Source: Mucilaginibacter pallidiroseus | GTDB taxonomy: Bacteria > Bacteroidota > Bacteroidia > Sphingobacteriales > Sphingobacteriaceae | Length of the DNA stretch: 64,000 nt | Direction of reading: 5' to 3' | NCBI RefSeq assembly: GCF_007846085.1 | Contig: NZ_VOEJ01000001.1 | Span: 372,001 to 436,000 of the forward strand | In this document: positions 8,621-16,667 of the stretch, in pieces | Layout: each line of letters begins with the position of its first letter | Numbering within the stretch: position 1 is the first letter of the stretch | Notes under the pieces: model-generated | Told to the model about the DNA's origin: nothing | Seen by the model: the letters and a program-made list of their open reading frames with translations, nothing else | The model's database searches: none | Program-made: the position numbers and the translations under genes

Positions 8621-10150
8621 ATGAACAAAGCAAACCAACGCGACGGAGCGCAATTAGCCCCGTGGAAAACAATAGTCAACGATGAGCCGTTTGTATCTGT
8701 TACAAGTGCGCCTAAGCAAACAGATGTTATTATAATAGGCGCAGGTATTACAGGTGTCACAGCTGCACTTCGCCTTATCAAAGCGGGCAAAAATGTGTTG
8801 CTGATTGACGCGCATAATCCGGGTTTCGGCACTACCGGTGGCACTAGTGCCCACATCAATACTTTTATCGACACTACGTATAAAGAAGCTGAAGACGCCT
8901 TTGGTTTAGATGGTGCCAAACTGTTAGCAGATGCTGTTAACGAGGGCTTCGCTGAAATAAAAGCTAATATCGCCGAGTATAACATTGAATGCGACTATGC
9001 CGAGCTACCCGGCTACATCTATGCAGAGGATGACGACCAGGTTAAGGAATTAGATAACGTTTATAATGGCACCAGTAGAGTGGGGGTGTCTATTAGGGAA
9101 GTTGAAAGCGTTCCAGTAAATGTTCCATATAAACAAGCGCTGATTTTAGATGGGCAAGCGCAGTTTCATCCGCTTAAATACTTAAACGGCTTGTTAAGGG
9201 CCTTTAATGATGCAGGTGGGTTTGTGCTTGAAAACACTTTGATAGATGATATCAGCAAAGAAGGTGTCTTGCATAAGTGCATTGCCGGCGATAAATACTT
9301 TTATGCTAAAGATGTATTCTACGCTACGCATATTCCTCCAAAAATAACTTCTTTCAGCTTTAGATGTGCTCCTTATCGCAGTTATGTTGTAGCGGTCGAG
9401 TTAACCAATGCCCAATATCCCGATGCACTTATTTATGATCTGCAGGAGCCGTACCACTATTTTCGCACGCATGTAATAGATGGGCAGCCGCTGTTACTGG
9501 TTGGCGGGAACGATCACAAAACGGGGCATGACGATCCCGATCAGGCATTTGCTGATTTAGAGTTTTACGTCAGGAAATACTATGAGGTTGCAAGCGTAAA
9601 GTATAAATGGTCATCCCAGTACTACATACCTGCCGACGGTTTGCCATACATAGGGCAAATGCCCGAAACTGCGGCAAGGGTTTGGTGCGCCACCGGGTAT
9701 AACGGGAACGGCATGATGCTGGGCAGTATCTCAGCCAAAATTGTAAGCGATTTGATACTTGGGATTGAAAACAGGTACGAAAAACTGTTCAGCCCTTCGC
9801 GCATTAAGCCGATAGCAGGCTTTGGCGAGTTTGTTAAGGAAAATGCAGATGTAGCCTATCACTTTGTGGCTGACAGATTTAAGGCCGAAGACATCGACTC
9901 CTTTAAAGAAATTGAAGCAGGTAGTGGTAAAATTGTGGAACTTGATGGCGAAAAAATTGCTGCTTACAAAGATGAAGCCGGTTTGATACACGCTTTAAGC
10001 CCGGTGTGCACACATGCTGGCTGTTTTGTGAACTGGAACAATAAGGAAAAAAGCTGGGACTGCCCGTGTCACGGTGCACGTTATGACATTGATGGAAACG
10101 TATTAACCGGCCCTGCTGACAAGGGTTTGGAGAAGTTTACAACGAACTAA
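8621..10150 (+). CDS. FAD-dependent oxidoreductase fused to a Rieske [2Fe-2S] domain
   Basis: The 509-residue protein begins with an extended leader, then a DAO-family FAD fold with VIIIGAGITGVTAALRL near residue 36 and GYNGNGMMLGSISAKIV near the end of that domain. From about residue 430 a Rieske domain follows, with C463-T-H465, C468, C481-P-C483-H484 and the usual GARYD. The ligands are C463, H465, C481 and H484; C468 and C483 are the disulfide pair of the high-potential Rieske type. Such fusions are often annotated as glycine/D-amino-acid oxidase plus Rieske; the natural substrate is unknown. No signal peptide is visible. It is followed by a strong terminator. Confidence 0.9.
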   Translation: MNKANQRDGAQLAPWKTIVNDEPFVSVTSAPKQTDVIIIGAGITGVTAALRLIKAGKNVLLIDAHNPGFGTTGGTSAHINTFIDTTYKEAEDAFGLDGAKLLADAVNEGFAEIKANIAEYNIECDYAELPGYIYAEDDDQVKELDNVYNGTSRVGVSIREVESVPVNVPYKQALILDGQAQFHPLKYLNGLLRAFNDAGGFVLENTLIDDISKEGVLHKCIAGDKYFYAKDVFYATHIPPKITSFSFRCAPYRSYVVAVELTNAQYPDALIYDLQEPYHYFRTHVIDGQPLLLVGGNDHKTGHDDPDQAFADLEFYVRKYYEVASVKYKWSSQYYIPADGLPYIGQMPETAARVWCATGYNGNGMMLGSISAKIVSDLILGIENRYEKLFSPSRIKPIAGFGEFVKENADVAYHFVADRFKAEDIDSFKEIEAGSGKIVELDGEKIAAYKDEAGLIHALSPVCTHAGCFVNWNNKEKSWDCPCHGARYDIDGNVLTGPADKGLEKFTTN

Positions 10151-10157
10151 ATATAGT

Positions 10158-10197
10158 ATCAGGAGAAAGTGTTTAATCACCTTTCTCCTGATTTTTT
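10158..10197 (+). terminator. Intrinsic terminator after the flavin-Rieske gene
   Basis: The 12-base arms 10158-10169 and 10181-10192 are exact complements (ATCAGGAGAAAG) around an 11-base loop, followed by a T-run. It sits between this gene and the convergent DUF4142 gene. Confidence 0.93.
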
Positions 10198-10202
10198 ACA
10201 TA

Positions 10203-10742
10203 CTATGCTAGTTCAGACAAAAGCATTTGTCCGCGTTCGGTATGCTCCTTTATGGTGCTTAGCGCCAAATTAGCAAAGTGCTTTATTTGTGCACTGCCTG
10301 TAGATGCCTGGTAAGCTGTAACAGCTATATTTAACTTTTGGTGGGTTTTTACCTGCGCTGTCATAAAAGCTTTATCAAAGGCAGCCCCGCTTAATTTTTG
10401 AAGGGTAATCATGTCTTCTTTTCCTGCTGCATCCGGCGCAGGCACAGTGCCGGCATCTTTTAATATTTGCCCCATTGCTTCTTGCTCAGCGGCTTCAAAT
10501 TTTGCAAACATCTTCACCTTAGGATTAGTTGCTTTAGTTAATGCTAATTTGCTGGCTTGTAACGATGTTGCACCTAATGCACCAATTTTGGCCCGATGCT
10601 GTGCGTCGGCACCTCCTGTTTGCGCAGTGGCAGTAAGTGGCTGTAACAAGCTACCAAGTACACCTGCACCGGCTCCTGCTAATATAGAGCCCTTTACGGT
10701 AGTTGAGAGGAATTTACGTCGTGAATTTGATTCGTTTTTCAT
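10203..10742 (-). CDS. DUF4142 protein with Tat signal
   Basis: I start at the ATG at 10742, because the twin-arginine signal SRRKFL then sits at residues 7-12, followed by a hydrophobic stretch and a TATAQT cleavage region; the longer frame from 10802 would bury it. The mature part is a ferritin-like four-helix DUF4142 domain (KFEAAEQEAMGQILKDAG, KLSGAAFDKAFMTAQVKTHQK, HFANLALSTIKEHTERGQMLL). Tat export implies folding before export, perhaps with a metal. It is the last gene of a four-gene minus-strand operon, 28 bases after DUF6766. Function unknown; DUF4142 proteins are often found near stress genes. Confidence 0.85.
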   Translation of the reverse strand: MKNESNSRRKFLSTTVKGSILAGAGAGVLGSLLQPLTATAQTGGADAQHRAKIGALGATSLQASKLALTKATNPKVKMFAKFEAAEQEAMGQILKDAGTVPAPDAAGKEDMITLQKLSGAAFDKAFMTAQVKTHQKLNIAVTAYQASTGSAQIKHFANLALSTIKEHTERGQMLLSELA

Positions 10743-10770
10743 GTTTGTAGATATTGGTTGTTTAATTTGT

Positions 10771-11430
10771 TTAATTGCCAGTTTCCATGTTGGGCGCGTC
10801 AACCGGTTTTGACTCCGGCGATCCTTTTTGCCTCAAGAAGATTGTAAGCACAACGATAGACAAGACGGAGAGAAATTCACTTTGCCAATTTTGAAAAGTT
10901 TCGAACCAAAAGCGCGGTTCTGCAGCAAAGCTTATCGCTGTAATTGCGGGGCTTCCTTTAATTAATTGTTCGGCATTATAATCGCGCCAACTGCCATAAA
11001 AATGCATGCCCCAACTAAAAAAGAATAATGCGAAAAACGCAATTGATAGCGAGCGGCTGTATAGTGCCAGCCACAAGCCACCTTTTCTTACAGGCCAGGC
11101 TGCGTTTGCAGAAACTTTTGGCTCACGGTCTACTTCTTCTTTCTCGGTAAGACTTTTTGACTCTGCTGAACCTTTTTGCCGCAAACCTATGGTAAGCACC
11201 ACGTAAAGCGCCATCTGCAAAAATTCGCTTTGAAAGTTTTCAAATGTGGCTGATACAAAGTGCCCGGTTGTTAAGTAAGCTGAGAATGATACGTGTTCGG
11301 CGTTATCTTCTTGTCTTTCCTGATTATATTCTTTCCAACCTGAAAATGCCTGCGCCATCAATGTAACGACAAATAACAGTACAAAGACAAGTGATAACGA
11401 GTTGCGGTAAAAGAAAGATTGCTTTCTCAT
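10771..11430 (-). CDS. DUF6766-type membrane protein with internal duplication
   Basis: The 219-residue protein is two copies of one unit. Each unit has a transmembrane helix, a loop with SGWKEYN or GSWRDYN, an FQSEFL/WQSEFL motif, a second helix (YVVLTIGLRQKGS / IVVLTIFLRQKGS) and an ESK end. That gives four helices in total. The repeated W-x2-YN and QSEFL motifs are the family signature as I know it. It lies between the unknown 161-residue protein and DUF4142. No function is known to me. Confidence 0.8.
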   Translation of the reverse strand: MRKQSFFYRNSLSLVFVLLFVVTLMAQAFSGWKEYNQERQEDNAEHVSFSAYLTTGHFVSATFENFQSEFLQMALYVVLTIGLRQKGSAESKSLTEKEEVDREPKVSANAAWPVRKGGLWLALYSRSLSIAFFALFFFSWGMHFYGSWRDYNAEQLIKGSPAITAISFAAEPRFWFETFQNWQSEFLSVLSIVVLTIFLRQKGSPESKPVDAPNMETGN

Positions 11431-11465
11431 TTTTACCTGCTTAAAATATTTACCTTTTGCAATGC

Positions 11466-11951
11466 TTATTTTCTTTTCTCCCGGAAATAAGTGATGGCAA
11501 GTGCAGCTATGAAGCCTACTGTTGCCGCCTTTTTGGCAACTCCCAACTTATCAAACTTCCATTCCTGGCTCCAGCCTTTCTCTTTAAAAAGATTAGGCAA
11601 CTTGCCGGTAACTGTATCTTCAATAATACCTTCATACACATTTATTCGATCGGCAAGTATCAGTGGTATCCAGTGGCGGTAACGGTCTTCACTATGCTTA
11701 AAGGCATAACGGCGTATTATACCGCTAAGGCCAGACGGAGGCGCCGTATCGCCGAATACAACGCTGGGCGCGGGCCGCTCGGTCGACTTCAGCAATTCTA
11801 CATTTATTGGTTGTTGCGGCGATCGTTCATAATTTATGCGCTTATGATCATCGCCGGTGTAATTTTTCATAGGGTAGGTAGGCTCATTTTCGGGATCGGC
11901 ATCCATGCCCCATCCAGGTATTTCTTTATAGTCAAATGGTTGATTTTTCAT
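11466..11951 (-). CDS. Unknown protein coupled to the alcohol dehydrogenase
   Basis: The 161-residue product starts at an ATG that overlaps the dehydrogenase stop by four bases (ATGA), a sign of coupled translation. The N-terminal half is polar and proline-rich (FDYKEIPGWGMDADPENEPTYPMKNY). A middle block reads HSEDRYRHWIPLILADRINVYEGIIEDTVTG. One hydrophobic segment lies at the C-terminus (AATVGFIAALAITYF) before a basic end, which suggests a tail-anchored membrane protein. I do not recognise the family. The context suggests it works with the dehydrogenase at the membrane. Confidence 0.72.
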   Translation of the reverse strand: MKNQPFDYKEIPGWGMDADPENEPTYPMKNYTGDDHKRINYERSPQQPINVELLKSTERPAPSVVFGDTAPPSGLSGIIRRYAFKHSEDRYRHWIPLILADRINVYEGIIEDTVTGKLPNLFKEKGWSQEWKFDKLGVAKKAATVGFIAALAITYFREKRK

Positions 11952-13087
11952 GGTATCAATACAGTTTTAATACAGTTATCAAGTTTAGACGAAAACAGGC
12001 GGTAAGCTTCTGAAACTTCTGCAAGCGGAACGCGGTGGGTTATCAATTCTTTGGGGCTTAATCTGCCGGACTGTACGTGGTCAATAAGTTTTGGCAATAA
12101 TCTTTTAACAGAAGCTTGGTTAGCACGTAGCGTCAATCCCTTGTTTAGTATATTACCCATAGGCGCAAAATTGAAGGGGGGGCCATAAACACCAACAACC
12201 GATACAATGCCACCTTTTTTTACGCTATTTACTGCCCATTGCAAAGCTGTAGCAGACCCCGCTTGCATCAGCATTACGCGGCCGGTAAACGTTTGTAAAG
12301 TGTTGCCTTCTGCCTCGCAACCAACGCAGTCGATGCAAACATCTGCGCCGTACCAGTCGGTTGTTTTTTTGATGAACATTACCGGATCTTCTAACGATTT
12401 AAAGTTGTAGGCTTCACATTTTGCATAATTCCTGGCAAACTCCAGGCGGTACTCGATGTGATCGATAATGATCACACGCGCCGCTCCAAAAAACCATGCA
12501 CACCTCGCAGCCATAATTCCTACGGGGCCAGCACCAAAAACAACTACCGTGTCGCCTTCCTTTATACCGCCCATCTCTGCAGCCTGGTAACCTGTAGGCA
12601 CAACATCTGTAAGTAATACGGCATCATCAGGGTCCATATCTGGTGGAATCACAGTTGGGCCAAAGTTTGCGTATGGAACGCGAACGTACTCGGCCTGCCC
12701 TCCGTTAAATCCGCCGGCGGTGTGCGAGTAGCCAAATATGCCACCTACAGCAGTTGCCATAGTGTTTGATTCGTGGCAGTTACCATACAACCCTTGTTTA
12801 CAAAAGTTACATTTGCCGCAGGCGATATTAAAAGGCACCAAAACATGGTCTCCCACTTTAACATTTTCTACCATGGAGCCAACTTCCTGCACGATACCAA
12901 TAAATTCGTGCCCAAAGGTTGAGCCTACACGGGTGTCGGGCACCATGCCGTGATACAAGTGCAGGTCAGATCCACAAATGCATGACCTTGTGACTTTTAC
13001 AATAGCGTCTTCCGGATGCAGAATTTCTGGCATTGGCCGCTGCTCGGCACGTATGCGGTAAGGACCGCGGTAGTTCATTGCTAACAT
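11948..13087 (-). CDS. Zinc-dependent alcohol dehydrogenase (formaldehyde dehydrogenase-like MDR)
   Basis: The 379-residue medium-chain dehydrogenase has catalytic zinc ligands C38 (CICGSDLH) and H60-E61 (GHEF). The structural zinc cysteines are C90, C93, C96 and C104. The Rossmann motif GAGPVG is near residue 186. The insertion after the structural-zinc loop and the DCVG phrase resemble the glutathione-independent formaldehyde dehydrogenase group. It should oxidise an alcohol or aldehyde with NAD; the true substrate is not readable. It heads a minus-strand operon with three membrane or exported proteins of unknown role. Confidence 0.88.
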   Translation of the reverse strand: MLAMNYRGPYRIRAEQRPMPEILHPEDAIVKVTRSCICGSDLHLYHGMVPDTRVGSTFGHEFIGIVQEVGSMVENVKVGDHVLVPFNIACGKCNFCKQGLYGNCHESNTMATAVGGIFGYSHTAGGFNGGQAEYVRVPYANFGPTVIPPDMDPDDAVLLTDVVPTGYQAAEMGGIKEGDTVVVFGAGPVGIMAARCAWFFGAARVIIIDHIEYRLEFARNYAKCEAYNFKSLEDPVMFIKKTTDWYGADVCIDCVGCEAEGNTLQTFTGRVMLMQAGSATALQWAVNSVKKGGIVSVVGVYGPPFNFAPMGNILNKGLTLRANQASVKRLLPKLIDHVQSGRLSPKELITHRVPLAEVSEAYRLFSSKLDNCIKTVLIP

Positions 13088-13426
13088 AAAATTTGGTTTT
13101 TAGTAAGTTTAATTTCAGATCAGAAAAGTTATATCGACTACAACCTTGTCGAAAAACTTTTTTGGTGGCTCGAGCTTAAAATGCTATTTGATCGGCGGGT
13201 ATAGTTGTTCAACAACTTTTAATTAACAATGTTTGTCTTATATGATAATATATTTAACTAAATATTAATAAAAGCACTTTAAGTACATATCTTGGATCGG
13301 AGTTAGACTGCCTTTAATAAGCGGTGGTATTTGGGATCACTAAAACACATCGCCGTTTAGCATGTTGATTATGGAATAGCTAGCTACGACAGTTTATCTT
13401 TTTACACTGACTTTAAAATATTTTAG
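13088..13426. promoter_or_regulatory. Divergent intergenic region with a perfect 15-base palindrome
   Basis: This AT-rich 339-base gap separates the dehydrogenase operon (-) from the antiporter (+). It has no credible ORF. AGTTGTT-C-AACAACT (13203-13217) is a perfect palindrome and a likely operator or hairpin, about 120 bases before the dehydrogenase start and 210 before the antiporter. No clear TAnnTTTG box was found on either side. Confidence 0.4.
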
Positions 13427-14671
13427 ATGTACCTTTTCTTTATAATTGCTCTTCTTATTATCGTTAGTGCAGTTTATTCCTATATAAATACCCGCTTTTT
13501 AAAGCTGCCTGGAACAATAGGTATAATGGCCCTTGCATTGGCAGGCTCCATCTTAACACTCATAATTGATAGTATTGATCCTAATGTGGCCGACTACCTA
13601 ACGCTCTTGTCAAAAAATATAAACTTTTCTGCTTCCGTACTTAATATAATGCTTGGCTTTTTGCTGTTTGCAACTGCCTTTAACATAGATGTTCGCAAAC
13701 TGAAAAAGGAAATGCGCCCGGTTTTCGCTTTAAGCACCATTGGGGTACTTATATCAACCGCCATATTTGGATCGTTGCTTTACCTGGCTATATGGATCAC
13801 CAATTTTGATGTGCCATTTGTGTATTGCCTTCTGTTTGGCGCATTGGTTTCGCCAACAGATCCGGTTGCGGTATCGGCAATAATCAAGGGGTCAAAGCTG
13901 CCATCAAACACAGCTACTATTATACAGGGCGAATCGTTGTTTAATGATGGTATAGGGTTGGTGTTGTTTGTTACCATATCTGAAATAGCACAATCAGCAA
14001 CCAATGATATCGACTTTGGTAAAGCTGCCCTGCTGTTTGCGCAGGAAGTGTTTGGCGGCATAGCGTTGGGCGCCATAACCGGTTTATTAGCACATAGATT
14101 GATGCGGTCTGTAAATGATTTCCGTACTATCGTGTTGATGTCGTTGGCATTAGTAATGCTTGATTCGGTAGTGGCAACTTACCTGCACCTTTCGGTACCG
14201 CTGGCAGTTGTAACCGCTGGGTTGTTGGCTGGCGGCCGCTCCATAAATGTTGATGAAAAAGATCATTCGCACGAATCACTCGAGAAGTTTTGGTCGCTGA
14301 TTGATGAGATACTTAACGCAATGCTGTTTGTAATGATAGGCCTCCAAATGGTTAATATACCATTTGTACAAAATTACTGGTTGCCCGGCTTAATAAGCAT
14401 TGTGTTGATTTTGATTGCCCGTTGGGTAAGTATTCTATTGCCACTTACTTTTTTAAGGCGTTCGCTAAATATCAGCTTTAACAGTGTCAATATACTTACA
14501 TGGGCGGGTTTAAGGGGAGGGATTTCTATCGCATTGGCGCTGTCCATACCTGGCACATCGCCTCACCGGCACTTTATATTATCAGGAACTTACTTTATTG
14601 TAATTTTTTCGATAATTGGGCAAGGGTTAACCTTAAATAGGGTTATAAATATGATTTATAACAAAAAGTAA
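13427..14671 (+). CDS. CPA1-family sodium/proton antiporter
   Basis: The 414-residue protein is hydrophobic throughout, with about 12 or 13 membrane helices. Two CPA1 hallmarks are clear: FGALVSPTDPVAVSAII and GESLFNDGIGLVLF, the latter carrying the ND pair of the ion site. GLRGGISIALALSIP near the end is also typical of NhaP-like proteins. It should exchange Na+ or K+ for protons across the inner membrane for pH and salt balance. There is no cytosolic nucleotide-binding tail. Its stop is only six bases from the convergent PaiB gene. Confidence 0.92.
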   Translation: MYLFFIIALLIIVSAVYSYINTRFLKLPGTIGIMALALAGSILTLIIDSIDPNVADYLTLLSKNINFSASVLNIMLGFLLFATAFNIDVRKLKKEMRPVFALSTIGVLISTAIFGSLLYLAIWITNFDVPFVYCLLFGALVSPTDPVAVSAIIKGSKLPSNTATIIQGESLFNDGIGLVLFVTISEIAQSATNDIDFGKAALLFAQEVFGGIALGAITGLLAHRLMRSVNDFRTIVLMSLALVMLDSVVATYLHLSVPLAVVTAGLLAGGRSINVDEKDHSHESLEKFWSLIDEILNAMLFVMIGLQMVNIPFVQNYWLPGLISIVLILIARWVSILLPLTFLRRSLNISFNSVNILTWAGLRGGISIALALSIPGTSPHRHFILSGTYFIVIFSIIGQGLTLNRVINMIYNKK

Positions 14672-14677
14672 AATCGC

Positions 14678-15295
14678 TTAGTGGCTGGCAACGTTAGCCA
14701 TATAAGCTGCAATCTGCTGCTCGTTGAAATCTGTCGATTTTGACAAGGCGTCAATTATATTTTGTTGCTCGACAGCTGTTCGGTTTTGGCTTAATTTCTT
14801 TTTCCCTTGCAGGTCGGTTACTTTAATTTCAAAGGCCACAATTCCGTTTATCATTTTAGCCTGATAGTCTTGAGGAAGGTTGTTCCACTGGTTAAGATAA
14901 TCTGGTTCGTAAAAACCTATCATTTTTTCAAGTACATCCATCACTTTTTCCTCTGCATCAATTAGCGAAGCAGTACCATAAGCGTGAACAGCCAGGTAGT
15001 TCCAGGTGGGTACGTTTAATTCCTTCTCGTAATTTTTAGTCGAGATGTAGGCATGTGGCTCAGTGAAAATCACCAAAGGCACACAATGTAATACATCTTC
15101 AGATTGTTGGTTCGCTTTAGCGAAATGAGATGTAAGTATAACCCCTCCGTTATGTTCTTCAACAATGAAAGGCAGGTGAGTGGCTGTTGGTAGACCGTCT
15201 TTTACAGTAACAATTGTTGCAAAGCTGTACTTTTGCATAAAAGATATTGAGTCCTGTATGCCAGTGATTTGAAAGTGCTTTGGCGTGTACATCAA
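14678..15295 (-). CDS. PaiB-type FMN-binding negative regulator family protein
   Basis: The 205-residue protein starts MYTPKHF and has FATIVTVKDGLPTATHLPFIVE, LTSHFAKANQQ, VIFTEPHAYIS and VPTWNYLAVHAYGTASLI, the classical PaiB phrases. The fold is an FMN-binding split barrel. Bacillus PaiB represses sporulation and protease genes, but most members are only flavin-binding proteins by homology. The start overlaps the stop of the 124-residue unknown protein by four bases, so it is probably the tail of the arginine transcript or a read-through from it. Confidence 0.9.
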   Translation of the reverse strand: MMYTPKHFQITGIQDSISFMQKYSFATIVTVKDGLPTATHLPFIVEEHNGGVILTSHFAKANQQSEDVLHCVPLVIFTEPHAYISTKNYEKELNVPTWNYLAVHAYGTASLIDAEEKVMDVLEKMIGFYEPDYLNQWNNLPQDYQAKMINGIVAFEIKVTDLQGKKKLSQNRTAVEQQNIIDALSKSTDFNEQQIAAYMANVASH

Positions 15296-15666
15296 TATTT
15301 GTTTTGATAAGCCCTTACATGTTCAGGAAATTCTTCTTCATAGAAAGGGTATGGCACGCTTATTTTATAAATATCGTAGCCATCGGTATCCATTCCCTCT
15401 GTTGTAGTTGCCAGGCCATTTATAAAAGTGCCTGTAGGGCTTAAAATTTTCAGTGTCGGAATATCGTTTGTATTGATTAGGAGATCATCCGCTATTTCAA
15501 AAAAATCTATCTTATTTTCTAAACAGTAGCCTTTAAAAAATGAATAAGCTGAGTTGATATTGATAAAAGTAACTCGTCCAAATACGACACCCATCGGAGC
15601 ATCTGCCTTTTCAAGACTGGTATGCCCAATTATTTCGCCGTCCAGGAACACGTCATATTGCTTCAT
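15292..15666 (-). CDS. Unknown protein downstream of argF'
   Basis: The 124-residue soluble protein is not one I recognise. It starts MKQYDVFLDGEIIGHTSLEKADAPMGVV. It has an aromatic-rich middle (AYSFFKGYCLENKIDFFEIADD) and a conserved-looking end with DGYDIYKISVPYPFYEEEFPEH. No signal or membrane segment is seen. It begins three bases after the argF' stop and overlaps the PaiB start, so it is the middle gene of a tight three-gene run. Confidence 0.72.
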   Translation of the reverse strand: MKQYDVFLDGEIIGHTSLEKADAPMGVVFGRVTFININSAYSFFKGYCLENKIDFFEIADDLLINTNDIPTLKILSPTGTFINGLATTTEGMDTDGYDIYKISVPYPFYEEEFPEHVRAYQNKY

Positions 15667-15669
15667 AAA

Positions 15670-16635
15670 TTACAATGCTTCTAACATCTGCTTAAGTACT
15701 GCTTGTGCAGCCCAAACACGGTTGCCCGCTTCGTGTACTACAATAGATTTTGGTCCGTCCAGTATTTCTGAAGACAACTCCAGATCGCGCCTTACCGGCA
15801 AACAATGCATCACCTTTGCTTCTGGCGCAATGGCATCCAGTTTGGCGTTTGTAAGCATCCAATCTTCGTTACCATTGCTTATAGCACCATAAGGCTCATA
15901 AGCTGACCAGTTTTTAACATATACAAAGTCGGCATCTTTAAGTGCTTCGTCCTGGTTAGTGGTAATAGTTGCACCACTGGTAAACTCTTCAGACAAAGCA
16001 TAACCATCCGGGTGCGTTATCACAAAATCCACGTCGGCTTTGCACATCCATTCGGCAAATGAATTAGGTACGGCTTGCGGCAGTGGCTTGATGTGGGGTG
16101 CCCAGGTTAAAACGACTTTGGGGCGTTCTTTTTTCTTCAATTCGGTAATGGTAACCAAATCGGCAAGGCTTTGCAGCGGGTGGCGTGTGGCCGATTCAAG
16201 GCTCACTACAGGCACCTTGCAAAACTCAACAAACTTATTAAATATCGCTTCGCTGTAATCCTCTTCACGATCCTTTAAACCCGGGAAGGAGCGAAGGCCG
16301 ATAATATCCGAGTATTCGCCCATAACTGCGGCAGCTTCGCGAATGTGTTCAACGGTAGTGCCGTTCATAATCACATTGTCTCGCAGCTCTAAAGCCCAAC
16401 CTTCTTTATCAATGTTCAGCACCAAGGCATTCATGCCTAAGTTTAAAGCCGCTTTTTGCGTGCTCATGCGGGTGCGCAGGCTCGGGTTCATAAAAACCAG
16501 GCTAATGATTTTATTTTTACCTAAATGCTGAAAAGCAAATGGATCCTGCTTTAGCTTAATTGCCTCAGCCACCAGTGCATTCACATCCTGAACATCATTT
16601 ACAGAAGAAAAAAGTTTCATAAGCTTTGTATTCAT
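15670..16635 (-). CDS. argF': N-acyl-ornithine carbamoyltransferase (acetyl- or succinyl-ornithine)
   Basis: The 321-residue enzyme has the carbamoyl-phosphate loop SLRTR (52-56), TRHPLQSLADL, VPNSFAEWM and the HCLPVRR motif. These match the Bacteroides succinylornithine transcarbamylase better than ordinary OTCase. The residue that sets acetyl or succinyl preference (Glu92 in Xanthomonas, Pro90 in B. fragilis, from memory) is Val95 here (TTVEH). A start at the second Met (16620) would align with the B. fragilis N-terminus and make it Val90. It transfers carbamoyl phosphate to N-acyl-ornithine in arginine synthesis. It follows argD in the operon. Confidence 0.92.
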   Translation of the reverse strand: MNTKLMKLFSSVNDVQDVNALVAEAIKLKQDPFAFQHLGKNKIISLVFMNPSLRTRMSTQKAALNLGMNALVLNIDKEGWALELRDNVIMNGTTVEHIREAAAVMGEYSDIIGLRSFPGLKDREEDYSEAIFNKFVEFCKVPVVSLESATRHPLQSLADLVTITELKKKERPKVVLTWAPHIKPLPQAVPNSFAEWMCKADVDFVITHPDGYALSEEFTSGATITTNQDEALKDADFVYVKNWSAYEPYGAISNGNEDWMLTNAKLDAIAPEAKVMHCLPVRRDLELSSEILDGPKSIVVHEAGNRVWAAQAVLKQMLEAL

Positions 16636-16663
16636 CCATTAGCCATCTGGCCGTTGGCAATAT
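16636..16663 (-). repeat. Heptad-periodic tract A, before argF'
   Basis: Four degenerate 7-base units run up to the argF' start codon, for example CCATTAG and CCATCTG on the plus strand. The period is exact but the units drift. It fills nearly all of the argD-argF' gap. Confidence 0.6.
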
Positions 16664-16667
16664 TTAA

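Noticed and set aside
11457..12005. A 182-codon plus-strand frame
   Set aside because: It overlaps the coupled gene at 11466-11951 and the end of the dehydrogenase; the overlap with an ATGA junction supports the minus-strand gene.
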